The position numbers and the translations under genes are program-made. Below the pieces are notes generated by a model. It saw only the letters and a list, made by a program, of their open reading frames with translations, did not search any database and had not been told where the DNA came from. A DNA stretch of 47,621 nucleotides, from NCBI GenBank assembly GCA_964531735.1, contig CAZHGD010000044.1, positions 1 through 47,621 of the forward strand. Reading direction: 5' to 3'. Positions 34,087 to 42,082 of this stretch are shown here, one piece after another. The first letter of the stretch is position 1; every line of letters starts with the position of its first letter. The DNA is from CAZHGD01 sp964531735 (GTDB lineage: Bacteria > Armatimonadota > UBA10988).

Positions 34087-34115
34087 CCGGGGCCCGGCCT
34101 GGTGTCGGGCCCCGG
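34087..34115. terminator. Bidirectional hairpin terminator
   Basis: CCGGGGCCCG (34087-34096) and CGGGCCCCGG (34106-34115) form a perfect 10-bp stem with a 9-nt loop between the converging ends of the outer-membrane protein (34076) and the kinase (34123). There is no T-tract. Confidence 0.75.
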
Positions 34116-34122
34116 AAGGCCC

Positions 34123-35652
34123 CTAACCCTCGCCCTCGCTCGACGAGCGTTCGCGAGGCCAGCGGTGGTGGTGTTCGCTGGAGGTGCCGGGTGGCGGTGG
34201 GCTGGGGGTGACCGGCGGTGGCGGGCTGGGCGTAGGCCCGTGCGTGCTCGGGTTGGAGCGTTGCGTGGTCGGGGCGCTCGGTTTGCGGCGCTCGGTCGAC
34301 TTGGTGCGCCGTGGCGGCTTGGGTTTGGCCACCGGCGCCGGACCGGCGCTCACCCGCAGGTCCACCTTGCTCCCCGCCGCCAGACGCGAGCCCATGCTGG
34401 GCGCCTGCTCGACCACCAGCCCCGTCGGTTCGTTGCGGTGCTCGCGGCGCACCAGGCCGATGTTCAGACCGTGCTGGTTCAGCAGTTGTCGGGCTTTGGC
34501 CGAGGTCAGCCCGACCACGTTGGGTACCGCCACGCCATCGGCCGGTTGCGGCTCGAGCTTCGTCGGCGGCTCCACCATTCGCGTCGGTCCCTCGGTGACC
34601 CCCGCGGCCACCGGTGGCTCGGCCGTCGTCTGCCCGGCGCCGGTGCTGGTCTGGCCGGCGGACTCACCATGGCTCGCGGGTTCGCCATTCGCTGCGGCGA
34701 GCTTCGGGCTCTCGGGCGGCGCGGCCGGTGTGCTCGAACCAGTCTGCTGGGCCTGGTAGACCAGGGCGCCGCCGCAGATGAGCAGCAGGAGCGCCGCGAC
34801 CGTCAGCAGTGCCTTGCCCGCGCCCGAACGCCGGGCCGGCAACTCCACGGGCACGGCGCCGGCCAGCGCGCGGGCGAACTCGGTGGCGCTGGTGAAGCGG
34901 GCGGCCGGATCCTTGGCCAGCGCCTTGTCGAACGCCGGCTGGACATGCGGCGGCAGACGCAGCTCGCCAGGCAGCGCCGGCGGCACTTCGCGCACATGCG
35001 CGATGGCCAGCGCCATCGGTGTGGTCGAGGAGAACACCGGCCGGCCGGTCAGCATCTCGTAGGCCACCACGGCCAGGCTGTAGATGTCCGACCGCCAGTC
35101 GACGTGCCCGCCCTCGCACTGCTCCGGGCTCATGTAGGCCGGTGTGCCGATCAGTTGGCCGGTGAGCGTGCGATTCAGCCCGTCGGCGCTGCGCGCGATG
35201 CCGAAGTCGACCAGCATCGGCCGCCCATCCTCGGTGAGCAGGATGTTGCTGGGCTTGATGTCGCGGTGGACGAGACCGTGCGCATGGGCGGCGTCGAGCG
35301 CTTCGGCCAGCGGTGTCAGCAGCGCCAGGGCCTGGGCCAGCGGCAGCGCGCCTTGGCGCAGGCGGTCCTCGAGGTTGCCGCCGCCGACGTGCGACATGAC
35401 GAAGTAGAAGATGTCGTCCTGCTGGCCGACATCGTAGATCTTGACGATGTTCGGGTGCTCGACCTTGGCGGCCAGCCGCGATTCGTCGAGGAAGCGCTGC
35501 ACGGCCACAGCGTCGCCGCCGAGGTCGCGGCGGAGCACCTTGATGGCGAGCGCACGCTGCAACGCGGGGTCGCGCGCCAGGTACACCGAACCCATGCCGC
35601 CCTCGCCGAGGAGCTGCACGATCTCGTAGCGGCCTATCTGGGAGCCCACCAT
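34123..35652 (-). CDS. PASTA-domain Ser/Thr protein kinase
   Basis: A 509-residue transmembrane kinase that phosphorylates Ser/Thr in response to an extracytoplasmic signal. The catalytic domain (9-265) is complete: glycine loop GEGGMG (16-21), Lys38, HRDIKPSN (129-136), DFG (149-151), and SPE (175-177) in place of APE. One membrane helix spans about 280-300. A Ala/Thr-rich linker leads to a single PASTA domain (374-437, VAVPNVVGLTSAKARQLLNQ to KVDLRVSAG), normally a muropeptide-binding module. The tail is Pro/Ser/Arg-rich low complexity. Start 35652 is chosen by domain fit; the ribosome binding site is weak. A PP2C phosphatase and FHA protein lie about 10 kb away on the same strand. Confidence 0.93.
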   Translation of the reverse strand: MVGSQIGRYEIVQLLGEGGMGSVYLARDPALQRALAIKVLRRDLGGDAVAVQRFLDESRLAAKVEHPNIVKIYDVGQQDDIFYFVMSHVGGGNLEDRLRQGALPLAQALALLTPLAEALDAAHAHGLVHRDIKPSNILLTEDGRPMLVDFGIARSADGLNRTLTGQLIGTPAYMSPEQCEGGHVDWRSDIYSLAVVAYEMLTGRPVFSSTTPMALAIAHVREVPPALPGELRLPPHVQPAFDKALAKDPAARFTSATEFARALAGAVPVELPARRSGAGKALLTVAALLLLICGGALVYQAQQTGSSTPAAPPESPKLAAANGEPASHGESAGQTSTGAGQTTAEPPVAAGVTEGPTRMVEPPTKLEPQPADGVAVPNVVGLTSAKARQLLNQHGLNIGLVRREHRNEPTGLVVEQAPSMGSRLAAGSKVDLRVSAGPAPVAKPKPPRRTKSTERRKPSAPTTQRSNPSTHGPTPSPPPPVTPSPPPPGTSSEHHHRWPRERSSSEGEG

Positions 35653-35740
35653 TACTGGTTCTCGCTGGCGGTCATTGTTCTGCCGGCCCCCTGGCCTGCA
35701 CGGCCCATGCTGCACTTCTACCCGCAGCCGGCCCTCACCG

Positions 35741-37183
35741 TCAAGACGCCACGTGGCTGAGCACTGCGCGCACGGGCCGACCGGTGACCAACTCGCCGCC
35801 GGCGACGTAGCCCTCCTCGCGCCCGGTCAACTCCGCGGCCAGCCGCCCGCGCCACAGCGCGACGCGCTCGGGGCACTCGACCGCCAGGTTGCGGCTCTCG
35901 CTGGCATCGGCGACCAGGTCGAACAGCAACTCGCGTCCGGCGTCGGAGTACCAGACGTACTTCTCGCGACCGTCGGTCAGCCAGTGCACACTGAGCTGCG
36001 GCCCGCGGACATGTTCACCGTGGACCCACCGGCGCCAGTGGGTCGCCTCACCGCGGCAGAGCGGCAGCAGACTGCGCCCTTCGATGCTGTCGGGAACCGG
36101 TGCCTCGGCCAGTTCGCAGAGCGTCGGCAGGAGGTCGCGCAGCTCCACCGGCGCGTCGATCACCCGCCGCCCGCCGAGCTGGTAGCGCCACGGCAGGCGC
36201 AGGAGCAGCGGCACGCGAGCCGAGCCGTCGAACGGCAGCGACTTGCCCCACAGGTGGTGGTCGCCGAGCAGCTCGCCATGGTCGGCCACGAACACAACGG
36301 CCGTGTTCTCGGCCAGGTTGAGCCAGGACAGTTGTAGGAACAACCGATTGAGCTGATGATCGAGGTGGGTCAGTTGCGCGAAGTAGGCCCGCCGGCAGCG
36401 GTCGCGGGCCTCCGGCGCGACGATGCCACCGGCGAAGGTGGCCCGCAGGCCGTAGCCGTGCGGGTCATCTGGCTCGGCCCAGTCGCCCACTGGGACCGGT
36501 GGCAGCGCCTGGTGTTCATACCGGGCCAGATAGGCCGCGGGCGGATCGAGCGGCGCATGGGGGCGGACCAGCGACAGCGTCAGGAAGAACGGTTGCTGCG
36601 GGTCGCGCCGGCGCAGAAAGTCGATCGCCTGCGTGACGGCCCAGTTGGTCGGGTGCCAGGACTCCTCGTAGGGCCAGGGCCGGACGACCCAGGAGTTGGC
36701 GGCCAACCCGGTGTCACTCACGTCGGCGCCGGCGCCGGCTCGCTCGCGCAACCACAGGCGGTAGTCGTCGTGGGCGTCCCAGTCGGGCAGGTGGCGCCGG
36801 TTCCAAGAGATCACGCCGTCGTGCAACACGACGTGGTCAAAGCCGAGTCGTGCTCGCGGCGGGTGGACGTGCATCTTGCCCACACACTGCGTGTGGTAGC
36901 CGGCGTCACGCAGCAGACCGGGCAGTGTGACCGGATAGTGCCACTCCACGCCGTCCTGATAGCCGACGCGGCCGTGGCTGCGCGGCGTCAGACCGGTCAG
37001 CAGCGAGCATCGCGCCGCGACGCACGACGGCACGGCGGCATAGGCTTGGGCAAAGCGGAAGCCGTCGAGGAACAGCTCGTCGAGGTGCGGGGTCTCGACG
37101 ACCGGATGGCCGGCACAGCCCAGGGCGTCGGCGCGCCATTGGTCAACGAGGATCAGCAGGAGATTGGGCCGCGGGTCGGGCAT
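35741..37183 (-). CDS. Sulfatase
   Basis: A 480-residue sulfatase of the alkaline phosphatase superfamily, hydrolysing a sulfate (or phosphonate) ester. It has the metal-binding start NLLLILVDQWRADAL, the activating motif C54-V-A-A-R58 with LLTG following (the C-x-A/P-x-R signature whose Cys becomes formylglycine), and VFVADHGELLGDH near 305. There is no signal peptide, so it is probably cytoplasmic, unlike most polysaccharide sulfatases. No formylglycine-generating enzyme lies in the window. It sits 36 nt downstream of the histidine kinase gene, with a poor ribosome binding site. Confidence 0.9.
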   Translation of the reverse strand: MPDPRPNLLLILVDQWRADALGCAGHPVVETPHLDELFLDGFRFAQAYAAVPSCVAARCSLLTGLTPRSHGRVGYQDGVEWHYPVTLPGLLRDAGYHTQCVGKMHVHPPRARLGFDHVVLHDGVISWNRRHLPDWDAHDDYRLWLRERAGAGADVSDTGLAANSWVVRPWPYEESWHPTNWAVTQAIDFLRRRDPQQPFFLTLSLVRPHAPLDPPAAYLARYEHQALPPVPVGDWAEPDDPHGYGLRATFAGGIVAPEARDRCRRAYFAQLTHLDHQLNRLFLQLSWLNLAENTAVVFVADHGELLGDHHLWGKSLPFDGSARVPLLLRLPWRYQLGGRRVIDAPVELRDLLPTLCELAEAPVPDSIEGRSLLPLCRGEATHWRRWVHGEHVRGPQLSVHWLTDGREKYVWYSDAGRELLFDLVADASESRNLAVECPERVALWRGRLAAELTGREEGYVAGGELVTGRPVRAVLSHVAS

Positions 37184-37219
37184 GGTGGCGACGGCTTCGG
37201 TGGCGACCGTCCGGGTCCT

Positions 37220-38677
37220 TCACCCCGCCGTCGGCAGGCGCAGTTCGAACACCGTGCCCGCGCCGGGTTGCGAGCGGACGTCGATGTGGCCGTTGACCGA
37301 CCGCACAATCTCGGCCACCGTGGCCAGGCCGATGCCGGAGCCGCCGCGGTCCTGCTTGGTGGTGAAGAACGGGTCGAAGATGCGGCCGAGCAGCGCCGGC
37401 GGAATGCCTTCGCCGGTGTCGCTCACGGTCAGCGTCGCGTCCGAATCGTGTCGGCGAGTGACGAAGCGCAGATGCCCGCCGGCCGGCATGGCGTCGCGCG
37501 CGTTGATGGCCAGGTTCAGCAGCACCTGCTGCATGCGGCCGGGCACCAGCGTCACCGGAGGCAGCGAGTCGTCCAGGTCCAGCTCGATGTGGATGCTGGC
37601 CGGCAAGGTGCGCCGCAGCAGACGGGCCGCTTCGCGCACGAGCTGGTTGAGGTCGGCCGGCTCCGGTTCGGCGGTCTCCTGGCGAGCGAAGGCCACCAGT
37701 TGCGAGGCCAGGCCGTCGCCGCGCTCGGCCAACTCGCCCAGGTCGGCCACCGCCTCGGCCAGCGTGGCCTGGTCGCAGCTCTGCTCGGTCAGTTGAATGA
37801 AGCTGCGCATGGCGGCCAGGATGTTCCGGAAGTCGTGCGCCACCCCGGTGACCAACTGGCCCGCCGTGGCCAGCGCGTGCGACTGGGCCAGGCGCTGCCG
37901 CAGTTCGAGTTCGGCGGTGATGTCCTGCTGCGTCGACACATAGGCCACGATGTCGCCGTGCCGGCCGCGAACCGGCGCGATGGCCGCCTTCACCACGTAG
38001 TCGGTGCCGTCGCGGCGGCGGTTGTGGAGCTGGCCGTGCCAGATCTGGCCGGCGCTGATGGTGCCCCACATCTCCGCGAAATAGTCGTCCGCATGGTAGT
38101 CGCTGCGCAGCAGATTGGCGCTGCGGCCCAGCGCTTCGTCCAGACTGTAGCCGGTGATGGTCTGAAACGCCTGGTTGCAGTAGATGATGGTGCCGCGGGT
38201 GTCCGTCATGAAGATGGCCTCGGCGGCCTGAGACAGGGCCGCGGCGAGGCTCTCGGTGATCTCCATGGCCGCGCGCTGCTCCGTCACGTCGTGCGCCACG
38301 GCGTAGATCAGCCCGCGTTCGGGATCCGGCGAGGCGTTCCACTCCAGCCAGCGGTAGCTGCCGTCCTGACGGCGGTAGCGGTTGCAGAACGACTGCACCA
38401 CGCGGCCGTCAGGTAAGGTCCGCGCGGCCGTGATGGTGGCGTCGTGGTCATCGGGGTGGACGAAGTCGAGGTAGGGCTCGGCCAGCAGCACTGCGAGCGG
38501 ATAGCCGAGCGCGTCGGTCCAGGACGAGCTGAGCCGTTTGAAGTAACCGTCGAAGCCGGCGACGCAGAGCAGATCGACCGAGAGCTGCCAGAAGGGCTCG
38601 AAGTCCGTGCCGCACGCCATCGGCGGCGGGTCTGTTGCTGACATCGACACCACGCTGGTTCCATGCCCTCCAGCCAT
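37220..38677 (-). CDS. Cytoplasmic PAS-PAS sensor histidine kinase
   Basis: A 485-residue histidine kinase without membrane helices. PAS 1 spans about 27-135 (LCVAGFDGYFKRLSSSWTDALGY, ending with VAHDVTEQ). PAS 2 spans about 145-255 (IFMTDTRGTIIYCNQAFQTITGY). The phospho-acceptor is His281 in GVAHDFRNIL. The ATPase domain shows LLNLAINARDAM, DTGEGIP, FDPFFTTK and GSGIGLATV. No response regulator is in the window, so it is an orphan. The start could be 38677 or 38644 (MSATDPPP); neither has a good ribosome binding site. It precedes the sulfatase by 36 nt. Confidence 0.9.
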   Translation of the reverse strand: MAGGHGTSVVSMSATDPPPMACGTDFEPFWQLSVDLLCVAGFDGYFKRLSSSWTDALGYPLAVLLAEPYLDFVHPDDHDATITAARTLPDGRVVQSFCNRYRRQDGSYRWLEWNASPDPERGLIYAVAHDVTEQRAAMEITESLAAALSQAAEAIFMTDTRGTIIYCNQAFQTITGYSLDEALGRSANLLRSDYHADDYFAEMWGTISAGQIWHGQLHNRRRDGTDYVVKAAIAPVRGRHGDIVAYVSTQQDITAELELRQRLAQSHALATAGQLVTGVAHDFRNILAAMRSFIQLTEQSCDQATLAEAVADLGELAERGDGLASQLVAFARQETAEPEPADLNQLVREAARLLRRTLPASIHIELDLDDSLPPVTLVPGRMQQVLLNLAINARDAMPAGGHLRFVTRRHDSDATLTVSDTGEGIPPALLGRIFDPFFTTKQDRGGSGIGLATVAEIVRSVNGHIDVRSQPGAGTVFELRLPTAG

Positions 38678-38780
38678 TGGGCATTGTCCACGGCCGTTCG
38701 GCCCGTCGCCTATGGTGTTCGCGGCGGGCGCTGGAGATACAGTCGCCGGGCGTTGGTTCGCGACGAAGTGGTTGCGGCGG

Positions 38781-39239
38781 CTAGGCGGGCGCAGTCACCG
38801 GTTGGTAGATGACGCACGGGTGGTCGGCCTCTTCGACCGGCGGGAAGTACTCGAAGCTGGGCAACGAGTGGTCCGCCTGATAGCCCGAGGTCGGCAGCCA
38901 GTCGCCGAAGATACGGCCCCAGGTGGCGCCGATCGTGCTGACGCGGCACTCGAACACCGCATAGTGTGCCGCGGGCACCTCGCGTTTGACCAGGCCGTCA
39001 GCCACCGCCGCCTCGGCCGGCACCACCGCGCCGGCGATGAAGTCCACGCGGCCGGCCTCCTCACACGGGAAGTAGACGCCATAGCAGCCGGGGTCGCTGC
39101 TGGTTGCGTGGACCTCCGCCACGCGTGCTTCGTAGCGCCGCCAGAGCGCGTGGTAGTCGGCGCTCATCGGCTCGATGCGCTCGGTGATACCCAGCACCCA
39201 GAACGCCTCACGGTCGACGAACTGCGGTTCCGCACCCAT
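38781..39239 (-). CDS. GyrI-like / AraC effector-binding domain protein
   Basis: A 152-residue single-domain protein with the SOUL/GyrI-like small-molecule-binding pattern: FWVLGITERI at the start, CYGVYFP and VDFIAGAVVP, VPAAHYAVFECRVSTIGATWGRIFGDWLPTSGY and a C-terminal PSFEYFPP with acidic end. The conserved Glu near the C-terminus (FEYF) is kept. It lacks a DNA-binding domain, so it may bind or hydrolyse small ligands or act as a stand-alone ligand sensor. Start 39239 has GGGAG about 10 nt upstream. Its neighbours give no firm hint. Confidence 0.8.
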   Translation of the reverse strand: MGAEPQFVDREAFWVLGITERIEPMSADYHALWRRYEARVAEVHATSSDPGCYGVYFPCEEAGRVDFIAGAVVPAEAAVADGLVKREVPAAHYAVFECRVSTIGATWGRIFGDWLPTSGYQADHSLPSFEYFPPVEEADHPCVIYQPVTAPA

Positions 39240-39253
39240 GATCCTGCTCCCTT

Positions 39254-39274
39254 GCGGCCCGCTGGACGGGCCGC
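39254..39274 (-). terminator. Hairpin after the TIM-barrel/CBM9 gene
   Basis: GCGGCCCG (39254-39261) and CGGGCCGC (39267-39274) form a perfect 8-bp stem with a 5-nt loop, 29 nt beyond the stop at 39304 in the direction of transcription. There is no T-tract. Confidence 0.6.
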
Positions 39275-39303
39275 GCACACGAACGGTCGCGGCGGCTCAG
39301 CGG

Positions 39304-42027
39304 CTACCGCGCCAGCACCAACTCACCCAGTCCGCGCGCGTCCTGCCAGAAGGCGAAGTTCGGCTCGTGCGGCAGCAGCATGGCCTGCTTGACGGCCCAG
39401 GAGTGCCCGGCCAGGTTGCCGCTCCGGTCGTTGTCGGCCAGCGCCACCTGGAAGCCGATGCGACCGCCCGGCGCTACCTTGAGCACCGACAACGGCACGC
39501 TGCCCTCGAGCAGCCAGCCGCCCGGCCGTCGCCGCGTGGAGCCCGGCGCGGTGCCCGGTCCGTCGCCGAGTGGGCGGGCGATGAGGTACTGCGTCTCCCA
39601 CTTGGCCACCGCGCTGCGCCAGTCGCGGTAGTTGGTCGGCGAGAACCGCAAGGCGGCCTGGTCGCCGAGCTCGGCGACGTCATCGCGCACGTCGAGGCCA
39701 AAGTAGAGCCGCTGGCCATCGTGGCAGAGACGCAAGCGCAGCGACAGGTCCTGCGGGCCGGTCCAACTGGTCGGGAAGTACACATGGCCGGCGAGGTAGT
39801 CGCCGGTCTCGGCCAGCAGGTTCAGCGCCGCCGGCGGCCAGTGGTCCAGCTCGCCATCGAGCGGCGGCGCGGCGGTGCGCGGCACGTCGATCCGTGGGCG
39901 CTGCAAGACCGCCAGCCGCAGCGCCAACTCCTCGGCCAGGCCGAAGCCGATGGCTTCGTCGGCGGCGTGCGGCTGACCAGCGGCGAGCAACTGCTCCGCC
40001 TGGTCGGCCGCCGCCCGGTAGACCGGCGGCGCCGCAGCCGGATCCAGCGCCTGCAACTGCCGGTGGCGCTCGCGGTACTCGCGCAGGCGGCCGGTGACGA
40101 ACTGCACGTACGCTGCCGGTGCCGTGGTGGTGACCTGTGGCGCCGCGGCGCCGTCGTCGGCCCAGGTGACCAGATCGTAGGGTTCCAGCGCCACTGCTCG
40201 GCCATCGACCGCCGCCGCGGCGGCGAACGGCACCAGGCTGAGGCACGAGACGTAGCGGCGGTTCTGCCACCGCACCCAGCGCACGCGGAGCCAGTCTGGT
40301 GTCACGACATCGGTCATCAGGATCGGTGGCAGCGCGCGATAGGCCGCGGCGAAGCGGCGCAGGTGCGGCTCCCAGCCGAACGTCTTGCAGGTCCAGGCGC
40401 CCAGACTGAGGCCCAGCCGGTCGCGGTGACCCAGCGCCGTGGCGAACGGCTCGCGCGCCAGTGGGCCCGGGCCGTTCATGTCGGGCGCGGTCCACAGCTT
40501 GTCGTGCCAGAAGTTGAGCGACGACTTCAAGCCGAGGTGGCCTTCGGTGAAGGTGGCGAAGACGGCCGCGTAGTCGAGGCCGGCCGCCTCGCTCAGCGCG
40601 CGCGAGCGGAACACGTCGTAGTAGATGGGTGCGCGCGGCTGCCAGCGATACAACGGGTGCAGGCGGTGGTCGTCGGGATGGAGCATCTCGAACACGGTCA
40701 GGCCTGTGACCTGGCGCGCCGCCACCGGGTCGTGCCGGTACGGCGGCCGCCGCCAGGCGGCGAACGCCTCGCGGCCCACGAAGTCGGGCCAGGAGCCGCC
40801 TTGCTGCTCCCACTTGGCCAGCACGCCGGCCTCGGTGACCGGGTAGCGTTGGCCGTCGAAGTAGGGCACTTGCAGGTACCCGTTGCCGAAGAAGGTCTGG
40901 ACCATCAGGTCGGGCCGCTGCTGCTTCACATGGGCGACCACGTCGGCCAGCACGCCGCGGTCGTTGAGCAGTTCCCAGAACCCGATGGTCTCCATGCTGC
41001 CGAACGACAGGCCCCGTAGCGACCGGTGGCGACCGTAGCGGGCGAGGAACTCGTCGAGGCCGGTGGTCACCGCCCGGCGCAACTCGTCGGGCGACATGCT
41101 GACGACATCGCGGCCGCCCGCCTGGATGGTGCCGTACATGCCTTGGATGCCGCTCTGGTCGCGGCCGGTGGCGACGATGCCGGCGACCAGGCCGAGGTCG
41201 CCGGCCCGGTCGAGGGTGTCGAGCACGCTGTCGAGCGTCCAAGGGCCGGGCGCCTCCTTGGCCCCCCACGACGGAATCGTACACATCGCGCCCCACGTCT
41301 GGTTGGCGTAGACCATGAGCGTCACGCGGTTCAGGCCGACGAGGCGGCAGTAGTCGACCAGGTGCTGTGGCGACTGCGGGCTGCGCCAGCCGAAGTTGTC
41401 GCGCGTCATCAGGAACGACAGCGGGAAGAACAGGTCGATGAAGCGCTGCCGGGCCGGGTCGGGCGGCGCGATGGCCGGCAGGTCGCCGCCGTCGATGGCG
41501 TAGGCGGTGATACGGCTGGCCGCGGCCCGGCCTTTGCGGTGGTCGAAGTTGGCGACAATCAGCGGCGATTCGTCGTCCTGCGGCCAGGCCAGCACGGTGT
41601 AGGTCCGCATCTGGTTTGAGAGCGGCAACGGCGGGCCGGTGTAGACGCCGCCCTCCTGGCTGAATGACAGGTGCGGCCGCCCTGGGCGGCTGGCGTCGTG
41701 CGTCATGAAGCTCATCGTCCGCACGGCGTCGTCCGGGTACTCGACCACCAGCAGCACCGGTCGGTCGCGGCCGGCGGTGCGGTAGCGGTAGCTGAAGAAC
41801 GCGTGGCGGTGCGCGGCGGTGACGCGGTAGCGGCCGGCAGGCCCATCGACCACGCTGGAGGTGCCCTGGTCCTTGAACGGGTGCGGGTCGGCGGGGTCGG
41901 TGCAGTCGATGGTGTCAATCAGGCGGACCCGCAGACCGAGGCGACGAACCGCGTCGTCGGTCGCCTCCGAGGCCGCGGACGCGGCGACCATCACGGTCAG
42001 CGCCAGCAGAACGGGCCAAGCCTTCAT
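39304..42027 (-). CDS. Secreted TIM-barrel glycosidase-like protein with CBM9-like end
   Basis: A 907-residue exported protein with a signal peptide (MKAWPVLLALTVMVAASAASEA). Residues about 30-180 are a beta domain. About 200-640 read as a TIM-barrel enzyme of no family I can name: VDYCRLVGLNRVTLMVYANQ, DRAGDLGLVAGIVATG, RGLSFGSMETIGFWELLND and VVAHVKQQRPDLMVQTFFGN. The acidic residues in FGSME and FTEGHLG are candidate catalytic ones. The C-terminal 230 residues are CBM9-like (PPLDGELDHW, LCHDGQRLYFGLDVRDD, FQVALADND). Start 42027 follows from the signal peptide and GGGAG 8 nt upstream, which lies inside the large hairpin. It is 55 nt downstream of the GH140-like gene. Confidence 0.75.
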   Translation of the reverse strand: MKAWPVLLALTVMVAASAASEATDDAVRRLGLRVRLIDTIDCTDPADPHPFKDQGTSSVVDGPAGRYRVTAAHRHAFFSYRYRTAGRDRPVLLVVEYPDDAVRTMSFMTHDASRPGRPHLSFSQEGGVYTGPPLPLSNQMRTYTVLAWPQDDESPLIVANFDHRKGRAAASRITAYAIDGGDLPAIAPPDPARQRFIDLFFPLSFLMTRDNFGWRSPQSPQHLVDYCRLVGLNRVTLMVYANQTWGAMCTIPSWGAKEAPGPWTLDSVLDTLDRAGDLGLVAGIVATGRDQSGIQGMYGTIQAGGRDVVSMSPDELRRAVTTGLDEFLARYGRHRSLRGLSFGSMETIGFWELLNDRGVLADVVAHVKQQRPDLMVQTFFGNGYLQVPYFDGQRYPVTEAGVLAKWEQQGGSWPDFVGREAFAAWRRPPYRHDPVAARQVTGLTVFEMLHPDDHRLHPLYRWQPRAPIYYDVFRSRALSEAAGLDYAAVFATFTEGHLGLKSSLNFWHDKLWTAPDMNGPGPLAREPFATALGHRDRLGLSLGAWTCKTFGWEPHLRRFAAAYRALPPILMTDVVTPDWLRVRWVRWQNRRYVSCLSLVPFAAAAAVDGRAVALEPYDLVTWADDGAAAPQVTTTAPAAYVQFVTGRLREYRERHRQLQALDPAAAPPVYRAAADQAEQLLAAGQPHAADEAIGFGLAEELALRLAVLQRPRIDVPRTAAPPLDGELDHWPPAALNLLAETGDYLAGHVYFPTSWTGPQDLSLRLRLCHDGQRLYFGLDVRDDVAELGDQAALRFSPTNYRDWRSAVAKWETQYLIARPLGDGPGTAPGSTRRRPGGWLLEGSVPLSVLKVAPGGRIGFQVALADNDRSGNLAGHSWAVKQAMLLPHEPNFAFWQDARGLGELVLAR

Positions 42028-42031
42028 CGGC

Positions 42032-42074
42032 GGACTCCCGGCGGCGGTCAGTTCGCGACCGCCGCCGGGAGTCC
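42032..42074 (-). promoter_or_regulatory. 18-bp perfect hairpin covering gene end and next RBS
   Basis: GGACTCCCGGCGGCGGTC (42032-42049) and its exact complement at 42057-42074 leave a 7-nt loop. In the direction of transcription it begins 8 nt after the GH140-like stop (42083) and ends 4 nt before the next ATG (42027). The GGGAG ribosome binding site of the downstream gene is in its distal arm. It can serve as a terminator/attenuator, an mRNA stabiliser or a translational switch. Confidence 0.8.
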
Positions 42075-42082
42075 TGCCCGCG

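Noticed and set aside
34130..34340. Pro/Ser/Arg-rich repetitive stretch as a possible DNA repeat or array
   Set aside because: It is the low-complexity C-terminal tail of the PASTA kinase; there are no regular units.
36356..38416. 686-codon plus-strand frame opposite the sulfatase and histidine kinase
   Set aside because: It crosses two genes whose active-site motifs are intact on the minus strand.
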